16,187 nt of DNA from JBEKHI01 sp050012355. Lineage in GTDB: Bacteria; Actinomycetota; Actinomycetes; Streptosporangiales; Streptosporangiaceae. How positions within the stretch are numbered: position 1 is the stretch's first letter; every line of letters starts with the position of its first letter. The stretch spans positions 1 through 16,187 of the forward strand of contig JBEKHI010000169.1 of assembly GCA_050012355.1 (NCBI GenBank), written 5' to 3'. Of the stretch, positions 7,053-14,360 are shown one piece after another. Position numbers and translations under genes: made by a program. The notes under the pieces are model-generated. The model searched no databases and was not told where the DNA came from. It saw only the letters and a program-made list of their open reading frames with translations.

Positions 7053-8131
7053 GCGTTCTTACTCCTGTCGTAGAACGGCAGCTCAACGGGGTCGGCTCGC
7101 TCCGTCCGCCCTCTTATATCTATACCGAACGGCGGGGGTGTTCCTGGCTCCAGGTAGGCCATCGCGATCGGGTAGCCGAGCGTCGGCGACGGCGCCCCGC
7201 TGGTGACCACGCCAACCTGCGACCCATCGGCGGAAAGCACCGCGTACCCGTGCCGGGGAACCCGCCGCGACCGCATGGCCAGCCCGGCCAGCGTCCGCCG
7301 GGGTCCCTCGGCCGCCCGCTCGGCCAGCGCCGCGCGGCCGACGAAGTCACCCGGCTTATCCAGCTTGACCACCCGGCCCAGGCCAGCCTCGTACGGTGTC
7401 ATCTCACGGGACAGCTCGTTGCCGTACAGCGGCATCCCGGCCTCAAGCCGCAGGAGGTCGCGGGCGGCCAGGCCCGCGGGCGTCGCGCCCGCGCCGGCCA
7501 GGGCGTCCCACACCTCGACGGCGTCGGAGGCGGAGCAGTAGATCTCGAAACCGTCCTCGCCGGTGTACCCGGTCCGCGCCACCCAGGCCGGATGCCCGGC
7601 GACTTCGCCGTAACTGCCCGCGTAGTACCGGATCGTGTCCAGGTCGAGTTCGGTGAACTGGGAGAGGATACTCACGGCGTTATGGCCCTGAATGGCTATT
7701 AGGGCGGTTTGCTGGGTCTCGTCGGTCACCACTGATGCCGCGCAGCGCGCCCGCAGTTCGGAAAGAACCAGCGCCGTGTTGGCGGCGTTCGCCACGACCA
7801 GGTAGCGGTCGGGTGATTGCCGGTAGACGACCAGGTCATCTAGGACGCCGCCGTCGGGCGCGCAGATCATCGTGTACCGGGCGCGGCCGGGGCGCAACGC
7901 CGACAAATTACCCACCAGCGCATAATCCAGGGCCGGGCCCGCCTCCGGCCCGGCGACCGCGATCTCTCCCATATGCGACAGGTCGAACAACCCGGAGTCC
8001 GAACGGACCGCATTGTGCTCCGCCGTCTCGCTGGAGTACCGCAGCGGCATCAGCCAGCCCGCGAAGTCGGTCATCGTCGCGCCGAGGCGTTCATGCGCGG
8101 CATTTAGCGGCGTGGTGCGAGGCGTCGTCAC
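7049..8131 (-). CDS. gcvT: Glycine cleavage system T protein, aminomethyltransferase
   Basis: 360 residues from GTG 8131. It transfers the methylene from the H-protein arm to tetrahydrofolate and releases ammonia. Visible family signatures are TTPLNAAHERLGATMTDFAGW, GLFDLSHMGEI, YTMICAPDGGVLDDLVVYR with the catalytic aspartate region at residues 98-99, RTGYTGEDGFEIY, LEAGMPLYGNELS and GLGRVVKLDKPGDFVGR. The open frame extends upstream to 8230, but GTG 8131 aligns with known GcvT N-termini, and the upstream frame overlaps the divergent dehydratase gene. No Shine-Dalgarno precedes it; TACCAT at 8138-8143 (minus) fits a -10 for a leaderless mRNA. There is no room for the glycine riboswitch often found before gcvT. 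A rare-codon cluster (GGT ATA GAT ATA AGA) lies near 7111-7125. Confidence 0.96.
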   Translation of the reverse strand: MTTPRTTPLNAAHERLGATMTDFAGWLMPLRYSSETAEHNAVRSDSGLFDLSHMGEIAVAGPEAGPALDYALVGNLSALRPGRARYTMICAPDGGVLDDLVVYRQSPDRYLVVANAANTALVLSELRARCAASVVTDETQQTALIAIQGHNAVSILSQFTELDLDTIRYYAGSYGEVAGHPAWVARTGYTGEDGFEIYCSASDAVEVWDALAGAGATPAGLAARDLLRLEAGMPLYGNELSREMTPYEAGLGRVVKLDKPGDFVGRAALAERAAEGPRRTLAGLAMRSRRVPRHGYAVLSADGSQVGVVTSGAPSPTLGYPIAMAYLEPGTPPPFGIDIRGRTERADPVELPFYDRSKNA

Positions 8132-8156
8132 GTGGGAATGGTATGCCGTTGTTATG
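8131..8156. promoter_or_regulatory. Overlapping divergent leaderless promoters
   Basis: Only 22 bp separate the gcvT GTG (8131, minus) from the dehydratase ATG (8154, plus). Minus-strand TACCAT (8143-8138) would start RNA at the GTG. Plus-strand TATGCC (8142-8147) would start RNA at the ATG. The two hexamers share 2 bp. Neither start has a Shine-Dalgarno, and the -35 boxes would lie inside the opposite genes. Confidence 0.45.
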
Positions 8157-8429
8157 GAACTGCTGACACAGGAACAGGTCGACGCTGAACTGGCCGGCAC
8201 GCCCGGCTGGTCCCAGGACGGAACCTCCATCGTGACGGTCGCGGCACGGAAGGACTTCCGAGACGCGCTGCTATTCGTGAACGCGGTGGGCTACCTCGCC
8301 GAGCGCGCCGGACATCATCCGGACGTGCAGATCCAGTGGAACAAGGTCACCCTGGAGCTGTCGACGCACTCCGCGGGCGGGCTGACCGTGGCGGACTTCG
8401 CGCTGGCCAGGCAGATCAGCGCGCTGTGA
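8154..8429 (+). CDS. Pterin-4a-carbinolamine dehydratase (PCD/DCoH)
   Basis: 91 residues, full length for the family. It dehydrates 4a-hydroxy-tetrahydropterin and so recycles the pterin cofactor used by aromatic amino-acid hydroxylases; in many bacteria it has a broader pterin or molybdopterin-related role. Signatures are the N-terminal LLTQEQVDAELAGTPGW and the active-site block AERAGHHPDVQIQWNKVTLELSTHSAGGLT, with the His-His-Pro and Thr-His pairs; Trp replaces the usual Tyr in the Y-N-x-V position. The ATG at 8154 matches the family N-terminus, although the frame is open further upstream. The gene is divergent from gcvT, a folate-using enzyme, which hints at pterin/folate-related context. 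Its 3' end overlaps the convergent peptidase gene by 14 bp. Confidence 0.92.
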   Translation: MELLTQEQVDAELAGTPGWSQDGTSIVTVAARKDFRDALLFVNAVGYLAERAGHHPDVQIQWNKVTLELSTHSAGGLTVADFALARQISAL

Positions 8430-9249
8430 GCGCCTCACGGTAAAGCTCCCTGGCGGTGCGGCCGAACAGCACGCCGTACAGCACCTGGTCGTTGTCGCTG
8501 TACTTGAAGGCGCTGACGCCCACGACGGTGCCGGTGCCTGCCGCCGGGGTGTACCCGGTCAGCCATGGGCCGCCGCTGTCGCCCGCGGTCATGCCGCAAC
8601 TAACGCCGACGTCACCGCCCGGATTGTCCGGGTCGGCGGCGACCGGGCCGTCGCAGTAGCGGAGCTGGTTCCCGGTGTAGGGCGGCTCGGCCGGGTACCC
8701 GAACACGTACACGCTGCCCGGGTTCGCGTCGAAGCCGATCGGCAGGCCGCCGGAGAGGCCGCTGACCGCGACGAACGCGACATCGTAGGTCTCATCCATG
8801 CCCGCGTTCCACTGCCGGGAGACGAAGAACCGCCGCGACGAGAAGCTGCCGTACGGCTTGTCGCCGTTGTCGTAGCCGGGAATGAACACCCAGTTGGTCG
8901 CCCAGCCGCCGTATCCGTCCGTGACGCAGTGCGCGGCGGTGACCACGACAGCCGCGCTCGGGCCGCCGACCGCCGCTCCCGAGCACACGTAGTCGGTGCT
9001 GTCCAGCGTGAAGAACACCTTCCCGGTGTCCCGCACCACCGCACCGCCGGTCGCCGCCTTGGTAGTGATGCCGCCCGAGCCCTGGGTGTCCGGCCCCATC
9101 GGCACCGCGTGCTCCATCCGGTACCGGGTCCAGTACCCGGCCCCCGCCGTAGCCGCGCCCCGAGGTGCCGCCGACGCGGCTCCCACGCCGCCGCAAGACA
9201 CCGCGATCAAAACGATGAGTGACAATCGACTACGGAAAGTTAGCGCCAT
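8416..9249 (-). CDS. Secreted trypsin-fold serine peptidase
   Basis: 277 residues with a Sec-type signal peptide (MALTFRSRLSLIVLIAVSCGG..AASAAP, cleavage probably near residues 26-29). The mature part is a chymotrypsin-fold (S1) peptidase. The triad is His107 in VVVTAAHCVTD, Asp156 in ETYDVAFV and Ser225 in GMTAGDSGGPWL. Cys89-Cys108 and Cys199-Cys218 are placed like the conserved disulfides flanking His and Ser. All catalytic residues are present, so it should be active outside the cell; the substrate is unknown. The start has no Shine-Dalgarno. It is convergent with the dehydratase (14-bp overlap) and divergent from dxr. It resembles the small actinobacterial V8/trypsin-like secreted proteases. 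Confidence 0.9.
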   Translation of the reverse strand: MALTFRSRLSLIVLIAVSCGGVGAASAAPRGAATAGAGYWTRYRMEHAVPMGPDTQGSGGITTKAATGGAVVRDTGKVFFTLDSTDYVCSGAAVGGPSAAVVVTAAHCVTDGYGGWATNWVFIPGYDNGDKPYGSFSSRRFFVSRQWNAGMDETYDVAFVAVSGLSGGLPIGFDANPGSVYVFGYPAEPPYTGNQLRYCDGPVAADPDNPGGDVGVSCGMTAGDSGGPWLTGYTPAAGTGTVVGVSAFKYSDNDQVLYGVLFGRTARELYREALTAR

Positions 9250-9281
9250 GACGGGTCAGCATGCCACATGAGCGCGGATGT

Positions 9282-9295
9282 CCCCTGCTCAGGGG
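9282..9295. promoter_or_regulatory. Palindrome in the peptidase-dxr intergenic region
   Basis: CCCCTG-CT-CAGGGG is a perfect inverted repeat in the 104-bp gap between the divergent peptidase (9249) and dxr (9354) starts. Its position fits an operator, but no family is recognised. TACGGG at 9344-9349 is only a poor -10 for dxr. Confidence 0.3.
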
Positions 9296-9353
9296 GCTGT
9301 CACCCGACACGCGCGTCAGGCGGCGGATGCGGGGGGCGGTCGCTACGGGCACA

Positions 9354-10511
9354 ATGGCTTGGGTGAAGGCACGCGACGTGGTGGTCCTGGGCTCAACCGG
9401 CTCGATCGGAACCCAGGCACTGGACATCATCCGGCGTAACCCGGACCGGTTCCGCGTGGCCGGCCTGGCGGCGGGCGGCGGTAATCCGGAGTTGCTCGCC
9501 CAGCAGGCGGCCGAGTTCGCCGTACCGGTGATCGCCGTGGCCAACCCGGCCGCCGTAGCCGCTGTCCGTGACGCGCTCAACGGGAATACCGAAATCCTGG
9601 CCGGCCCGCAATCGGTGGAGACGCTCGCGGCGCTGCCCTGCGACGTCGTGCTGAACGGCGTGGAAGGCGCCGCTGGCTTGCGTGCCACCCTGGCGGCCCT
9701 GGACGCCGGGCGGACGCTGGCGCTGGCGAACAAGGAGTCGCTGATCATCGGCGGCTCGCTGGTCACCAGCCGGGCCAAGCCGGGCCAGATCGTCCCGGTG
9801 GACTCCGAGCACTCCACGATCGCGCAGTGCCTGCGGGCTGGCCGCGCCGAAGAGGTGCGCAAGCTGATACTCACCGCCAGCGGCGGACCGTTCCGCGGCT
9901 GGTCACGGGACCGGCTGGAATCCGTCACCCCCAAGCAGGCGCTGGCCCACCCGACCTGGACCATGGGCCCGCTGGTCACGACCAACTCGGCGACGCTGGT
10001 GAACAAGGGCCTCGAGGTGATCGAGGCGAGCCTGCTGTTCGGGGTCGGGCTGGACCGGATCGACGTGGTGGTCCACCCGCAGTCGATCGTGCATTCCATG
10101 GTGGAATTCACCGATGGCGCGGCGATCATCCAGGCCAGCCCGCCGGACATGCGGATCCCGATATCCCTTGGCCTGGCGTGGCCGGAACGGGTCGCCGACG
10201 CCGCGCCTCCGCTCGACTGGTCCATCGCCACAAGCTGGACCTTCGAGCCACTCGACGACTCGGCCTTTCCCGCCGTATCCCTGGCCAGGCGGGTCGCCGC
10301 GGCGGGCGGGACCGCGCCCGCGGTTTACAACGGCGCTAATGAGGCGTGTGTGGCGGCATTCCTTAAGGGAAGCATTAGCTTCCCGCGGATCGTTGACACC
10401 GTGGCCCAGATAGTCTCGGAACATGAAACGTCCGAGGCCGCCTCGGTAGAAGATGTGCTAGCAGTGGATGCCTGGGCGCGGGCGAGGGCAGCGGAAATCC
10501 TGAACCGTTAA
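9354..10511 (+). CDS. dxr: 1-deoxy-D-xylulose 5-phosphate reductoisomerase
   Basis: 385 residues. It catalyses the NADPH-dependent conversion of DXP to 2-C-methyl-erythritol 4-phosphate, the committed step of the MEP isoprenoid pathway. The NADPH motif GSTGSIG is at residues 13-19. The LANKES segment, VDSEHSTIAQCL with the metal-binding Asp/Glu, TASGGPFRGW, HPTWTMGP and NSATLVNKGLEVIEAS are all present and intact. ATG 9354 is chosen because the conserved region begins at residue 8; GTG 9363 is possible, and the frame is open upstream to 9261. No clear Shine-Dalgarno is visible. It is followed after 30 bp by the site-2 protease and then ispG, the order known in mycobacteria and many actinobacteria (dxr, rip1, ispG), so it is probably the first gene of that operon. 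Confidence 0.97.
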   Translation: MAWVKARDVVVLGSTGSIGTQALDIIRRNPDRFRVAGLAAGGGNPELLAQQAAEFAVPVIAVANPAAVAAVRDALNGNTEILAGPQSVETLAALPCDVVLNGVEGAAGLRATLAALDAGRTLALANKESLIIGGSLVTSRAKPGQIVPVDSEHSTIAQCLRAGRAEEVRKLILTASGGPFRGWSRDRLESVTPKQALAHPTWTMGPLVTTNSATLVNKGLEVIEASLLFGVGLDRIDVVVHPQSIVHSMVEFTDGAAIIQASPPDMRIPISLGLAWPERVADAAPPLDWSIATSWTFEPLDDSAFPAVSLARRVAAAGGTAPAVYNGANEACVAAFLKGSISFPRIVDTVAQIVSEHETSEAASVEDVLAVDAWARARAAEILNR

Positions 10512-10530
10512 GGACCTGAACCGTTAAGGA
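10499..10530 (+). repeat. Perfect 16-bp tandem duplication across the dxr stop
   Basis: CCTGAACCGTTAAGGA occurs at 10499-10514 and again at 10515-10530 without a mismatch. The first copy carries the last dxr codons and the TAA stop. The second, followed by GGAG, forms the AAGGAGGAG ribosome binding site of the next gene. Confidence 0.9.
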
Positions 10531-10534
10531 GGAG
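10526..10534 (+). promoter_or_regulatory. Strong Shine-Dalgarno of the site-2 protease gene
   Basis: AAGGAGGAG lies 7 nt before GTG 10542 and fixes this GTG as the start. It is one of the strongest ribosome binding sites in the window. Confidence 0.85.
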
Positions 10535-10541
10535 TACCGGA

Positions 10542-11735
10542 GTGGACGTGCTCGGCTGGTTCATCTTCCTCTTCGCGCTGCTCTTCTCGCTCATGCTGCA
10601 CGAGACGGGCCACTTTGTCGCGGCTAAGAAGTTCGGCATGCAGGCGACCCGCTATTTCGTCGGCATGGGTCCCACCATCTGGTCCACCAAGCGTGGCGAG
10701 ACCGAGTACGGCATCAAGGCGCTGCCCATTGGCGGGTTCGTCAAGATCACCGGCATGACCTCGATGGACGAGGTGGAGCCGGAGTTCGAGGCGCGCTCGT
10801 TCCGGCGGGCGCCCGGCTGGCAGCGGCTGATCGTAATGGTCGCCGGCATCATGATGCAATTCGTGCTGGCCTTCGTGCTTGTCCTGGGGCTGGCGATGGC
10901 GATCGGCGTCGAGAACTCCAACACCGCCCAGCTCGGCACGGTGACCGCCTGCGTGCCAGCCAGCGAGAAGGCGCTGCTCAACGACGCGAATTGCACGGCC
11001 AAGGACGCCAAGTCGCCCGCCGCCAAGGCGGGCCTGCGGGTCGGCGACACGATCGTGGACTTCGACGGGGCCAAGGTCACCTCTTGGACCCAGTTGGCGG
11101 ACCTGATCAAGGACAAGAACGCGGGGTCGACAGTCACGATCGTCGTGCTGCGCGATGGCCACGATGTGACGTTGCACACCACGCTCGCCCAGGTTCCCGG
11201 TCGCAGCGGCGGCTACCTGGGGATCGCGGGTACCGAGGCCCTCCAGCGCGCCACTCCGTGGGGGGCCGTCGCGTACGCGGGATCGGTGTTCTGGCAGGAG
11301 ATCGACGGCACCGGGCAGGTGGTGAGCGGACTGCCCAAGGAGATCCACGACCTGTTCGCGGCGGATAGGTCCAAGACGGCCGGCGCGAACGTGACCAGCG
11401 TCGTCGGGCTCGCGAATGACACCGGTGATGCGGTCGCGGCTCCCGTGGGCTGGGAGTACAAGGTCGAGTTCGTCATCCTGCTGGTCGCGGCGCTGAACAT
11501 CTTCGTCGGCATCATGAACCTGCTACCGCTGCTGCCGCTGGACGGCGGCCATGTCGCGGTCGTGCTCTGGGAGATGGTGCGGTCGCGGATCGCCAGATGG
11601 CGTCACCGCCCGGATCCGGGGCTGGTGGACTACCGGAAGGTGGTGCCCGTCATGTTCAGCCTCTTCATGATCCTGGCCCTGTTCTCGGTCGTGGTGATGC
11701 TGGCTGACATCATTAGGCCGGTTGGTATTGGGTAA
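10542..11735 (+). CDS. rip1: Site-2 intramembrane metalloprotease, Rip1/RseP-like (M50)
   Basis: 397 residues in the inner membrane. The zinc site is His20-Glu-Thr-Gly-His24 (HETGH) in the first membrane segment, and the third ligand is Asp at about 334 in LLPLDGGH. A PDZ domain (about 128-205; AAKAGLRVGDTIVDFDG, GSTVTIVVLRDG) sits between membrane helix 2 (about 93-120) and helix 3 (about 300-330); a last helix is at about 370-393. This is the RseP/Rip1 type that cleaves anti-sigma factors and other single-pass membrane proteins. The position between dxr and ispG is the same as that of Rip1 in Mycobacterium, supporting orthology, though the substrates here are unknown. The GTG start is set by AAGGAGGAG. 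Confidence 0.93.
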   Translation: MDVLGWFIFLFALLFSLMLHETGHFVAAKKFGMQATRYFVGMGPTIWSTKRGETEYGIKALPIGGFVKITGMTSMDEVEPEFEARSFRRAPGWQRLIVMVAGIMMQFVLAFVLVLGLAMAIGVENSNTAQLGTVTACVPASEKALLNDANCTAKDAKSPAAKAGLRVGDTIVDFDGAKVTSWTQLADLIKDKNAGSTVTIVVLRDGHDVTLHTTLAQVPGRSGGYLGIAGTEALQRATPWGAVAYAGSVFWQEIDGTGQVVSGLPKEIHDLFAADRSKTAGANVTSVVGLANDTGDAVAAPVGWEYKVEFVILLVAALNIFVGIMNLLPLLPLDGGHVAVVLWEMVRSRIARWRHRPDPGLVDYRKVVPVMFSLFMILALFSVVVMLADIIRPVGIG

Positions 11736-11737
11736 CC

Positions 11738-11753
11738 GTGTTCTTTAGAACAC
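11738..11753. promoter_or_regulatory. Palindrome between protease gene and ispG
   Basis: GTGTTC (11738-11743), loop TTTA, GAACAC (11748-11753), then TTT. A perfect 6-bp stem starts 3 nt after the protease stop. It could be a weak terminator/attenuator or an operator before ispG; the AT-rich core and short T-run leave both open. Confidence 0.45.
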
Positions 11754-11796
11754 TTTGCGTGATAGATGCGGCTACCGGCGTGCGGCGTTACCGAGT

Positions 11797-11802
11797 TATT
11801 CT
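11797..11802 (+). promoter_or_regulatory. Candidate -10 element for ispG
   Basis: TATTCT fits the actinobacterial TANNNT -10 and would start RNA near 11810, about 25 nt before the ispG ATG. The same start would make GTG 11811 a leaderless alternative. No clear -35 is visible, so ispG may also be read from the operon promoter. Confidence 0.3.
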
Positions 11803-11834
11803 GGTGTTAGGTGACAACGATGGGATGGGGTGCC

Positions 11835-12992
11835 ATGAGCGTTGACCTAGGTATGCCTTCGGTTCCAGTGGAGCCAGTGGCCAACCGGAGGATCTCCCGC
11901 CAGCTGATGGTGGGTTCGGTTCCGGTGGGCGGCGGGGCACCAGTGTCAGTGCAGTCCATGGCGACGACGCTCACGGCCAACGTGAACGCCACGCTGCAGC
12001 AGATCGCCGAACTGACCGCATCCGGATGCCAGATCGTCCGGGTCGCGGTTCCCTCGCAGGACGACGCGGACGCGCTGCCCGCGATCGCCAGGAAGTCACA
12101 GATCCCGGTGATCGCCGACATTCACTTCCAGCCGAAGTACGTGTTCGCCGCGATCGACGCCGGCTGCGCCGCCGTCCGGGTGAACCCGGGCAACATCAAG
12201 GCGTTCGACGACAAGGTCGGCGAGATCGCGCGCGCCGCTTCTGACGCCGGGATCCCGATCCGGATCGGCGTCAACGCCGGCTCGCTGGACAAGCGACTGC
12301 TGGCCAAGTACGGCAAGGCGACCCCCGAGGCGCTGGTGGAGTCGGCGCTGTGGGAGTGCTCGCTGTTCGAGGAGCACGGCTTCCGTGACATCAAGATCTC
12401 GGTCAAGCACCACGACCCGGTGGTGATGATCCAGGCCTACCGGCTGCTCGCGTCCAAGTGCGACTACCCGCTGCACCTCGGCGTCACCGAGGCGGGTCCG
12501 ACGTTCCAGGGCACCATCAAGTCGGCGGTGGCCTTCGGCGCGCTGCTGGCCGAGGGCATCGGCGACACGATCCGGGTGTCGCTGTCCGCCCCGCCGGTCG
12601 AGGAGGTCAAGGTCGGGATCGGCATCCTGGAGTCGCTTGGCCTGCGCCAGCGCGGCCTGGAGATCGTCTCCTGCCCGTCCTGCGGCCGCGCCCAGGTGGA
12701 CGTGTACAAGCTGGCCAACGAGGTCACAGCGGGCCTTGACGGCCTCGAGGTGCCGCTGCGGGTCGCCGTGATGGGCTGCGTGGTCAATGGACCGGGTGAG
12801 GCTCGTGAGGCCGACCTGGGCGTCGCCTCCGGCAACGGCAAGGGCCAGATCTTCGTCCGGGGCAAGGTCGTCGCGACCGTCCCGGAATCCAAGATCGTGG
12901 AGACCCTGATCGAAGAGGCCATGCGCCTAGCCGAGACCACCGAAACGGCCGACGGCGAAGCAGGCGGCACCCCCATCGTCACGGTGAGCTGA
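11835..12992 (+). CDS. ispG: 4-hydroxy-3-methylbut-2-enyl diphosphate synthase (GcpE)
   Basis: 385 residues. It is an iron-sulfur enzyme that reductively opens MEcPP to HMBPP in the MEP pathway. The [4Fe-4S] ligands are Cys280 and Cys283 (SCPSCGR), Cys315 (VMGCVVNGPGE) and Glu322, the usual CxxC-x31-C-x6-E spacing. Conserved blocks such as GGAPVSVQSM, VIADIHFQPKYVFAAI, RIGVNAGSLDKRLL, DIKISVKHHDPV and HLGVTEAGPTFQGTIKSA are very close to Streptomyces IspG. ATG 11835 (MSVDLGMPSVP) aligns with homologues; GTG 11811 is an in-frame alternative. It is the last gene of the dxr-rip1-ispG cluster; the next gene faces it. Confidence 0.98.
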   Translation: MSVDLGMPSVPVEPVANRRISRQLMVGSVPVGGGAPVSVQSMATTLTANVNATLQQIAELTASGCQIVRVAVPSQDDADALPAIARKSQIPVIADIHFQPKYVFAAIDAGCAAVRVNPGNIKAFDDKVGEIARAASDAGIPIRIGVNAGSLDKRLLAKYGKATPEALVESALWECSLFEEHGFRDIKISVKHHDPVVMIQAYRLLASKCDYPLHLGVTEAGPTFQGTIKSAVAFGALLAEGIGDTIRVSLSAPPVEEVKVGIGILESLGLRQRGLEIVSCPSCGRAQVDVYKLANEVTAGLDGLEVPLRVAVMGCVVNGPGEAREADLGVASGNGKGQIFVRGKVVATVPESKIVETLIEEAMRLAETTETADGEAGGTPIVTVS

Positions 12993-13006
12993 TCCACCTC
13001 GGGCGC

Positions 13007-13106
13007 CGCCCCTGCGGGCGTGAGGCGCACCGCGGCGGAACGGGTTCCCTTGGTGGATGCGGCTTGCCTGCCAGCACCGCATCCACCCGGGTCAAGGCTC
13101 GGGTGG
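13007..13106. terminator. Hairpin cluster between convergent ispG and deoR-type gene
   Basis: Three stems lie in the 148-bp gap. The first is CGCCC-CTGC-GGGCG at 13007-13020. The second is GGTGGATGCGG (13052-13062) with CCGCATCCACC (13077-13087), a perfect 11-bp stem with a 14-nt loop. The third is CCACCCG (13083-13089) with CGGGTGG (13100-13106). The second and third share bases and exclude each other. They have no T-runs. A bidirectional terminator is the likely role. Confidence 0.5.
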
Positions 13107-13140
13107 CCGACTGATTACGGCACAATCCCCCCCGCAACCT

Positions 13141-13947
13141 CTAGCTTCGTACGCTTCGTCCAGATATGCTCTCGGCGAAGACAATCTCGCCGGCCTTCTC
13201 GGTCGCGATATCGCGGGCGTCGGCGGGAAGCATGTCATCGGTGATGAGCACGTCGATCTCGTCGAGGCTGGCGAAGGAGCTCAGGCTGATGACCCCCCAC
13301 TTGGTGTGATCGGCGAGGACCACGACCCGGCGCGCCAGGCGGATGAAGGTTCGGTTGGTCTCGGCTTCGGCCAGGTTGGGCGTGGTTAGCCCGGCCTCGG
13401 GGTCGATGCCATGGCAGCCGAGGAACAGCATGTCGAAGTGGAGTGACCGGATGGTCAGATCGGCGATGGGGCCGACGAGGGCATCGGACGGGGTTCGCAT
13501 CCCGCCGGTGAGTACCACCGACGGACCGCCGTTGTCTAGCCCACGGGTCCCGCTGAACAGGTTGGCGACGCGCAGTGAGTTGGTCACGATCGTCAGCCCG
13601 GGAACATCGAGCAGGCACTGGGCCAGCGCGAAGGTAGTCGTCCCGGCTGACAGCGCGATCGCGGTTCCCGGACGGACGAGCCCGGCCGCGGTGCGCGCGA
13701 TCGATGCCTTCTCGGGGCGCTCAAGCACGAGCTTTGCCTCGAAGCCGGGTTCGTGAACGGTAGGGGAGCCGGGAAGGACTGCGCCACCGTGGACTTTCTC
13801 CACGAGGCCCTCCCTGGCGAGAACCTCAAGGTCTCTTCGGATCGTCATGTCCGAGACCCCGAGTTGCTGGGTAAGGTCACTGACCCGGGCACTGCCATCG
13901 GTCCGGATCGCTTGCAGGATGAGCGACTGGCGGTGTCTGGCGAGCAT
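13141..13947 (-). CDS. DeoR-family transcriptional repressor
   Basis: 268 residues from ATG 13947, which has AGGAGG about 7 nt upstream; the frame extends further but without such a site. The N-terminal DeoR winged helix-turn-helix lies at residues 6-57 (ARVSDLTQQLGVSDMTIRRDLEVL, EGLVEKVHGGAV). The C-terminal sugar-phosphate sensor domain has the phosphate-binding segment ALSAGTTTFALAQ, TGGMRTPSDALVGP, GCHGIDPEAGLTTPNLAEAETNR and VLADHTKWG. Such proteins are usually repressors released by a phosphorylated sugar. It is divergent from the sugar-binding protein gene across about 1 kb and most likely controls that transport operon and itself; the ligand is not readable. Confidence 0.95.
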   Translation of the reverse strand: MLARHRQSLILQAIRTDGSARVSDLTQQLGVSDMTIRRDLEVLAREGLVEKVHGGAVLPGSPTVHEPGFEAKLVLERPEKASIARTAAGLVRPGTAIALSAGTTTFALAQCLLDVPGLTIVTNSLRVANLFSGTRGLDNGGPSVVLTGGMRTPSDALVGPIADLTIRSLHFDMLFLGCHGIDPEAGLTTPNLAEAETNRTFIRLARRVVVLADHTKWGVISLSSFASLDEIDVLITDDMLPADARDIATEKAGEIVFAESISGRSVRS

Positions 13948-14038
13948 CCGCTGCCTCCTACTCTGTTGTCTCGCGAGTGTGCTGTATCTCACGGGGAGGC
14001 CGTCAGGCAGCCGACACACACGCCGCGAATCCGACACT

Positions 14039-14054
14039 CGTCTCTAGTGAGACG
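14039..14054. promoter_or_regulatory. Perfect palindrome upstream of the deoR-type gene
   Basis: CGTCTC-TAGT-GAGACG, 6-bp arms, lies 92 bp upstream of the repressor start. It is operator-like and a candidate for autoregulation. No consensus for this repressor is known to me. Confidence 0.35.
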
Positions 14055-14360
14055 CCCCATGTGGGTGTTCGGTTCCGGCGGTGGTTGTCGGATACGGGCG
14101 GGAGTCACGGGAGGCGGAGGCGGGTCGCTGGTCCCTTCGTCCTGGCTTATCCCCAATACCAGTATGACTGATCAGAGCGTGATGTCCGAGATGGTTCGCA
14201 CGCGATCCATCGTTCCCAATCGTCACAGGACGTATATCTTGTCACATCAGCCTCAACTGTCGATCATGCCAGCGTGTGCGTACAGTCAACGGCGTTCTGG
14301 CGAGCGTCAGCAGGTCCGGAGCGTATCGAGGGCGTTTCGCTTTTGTTGCCAGATAGTGAC

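Noticed and set aside
8132..8153. Glycine riboswitch expected before gcvT
   Set aside because: Only 22 bp lie between gcvT and the divergent gene, and no glycine-aptamer motif is present there.
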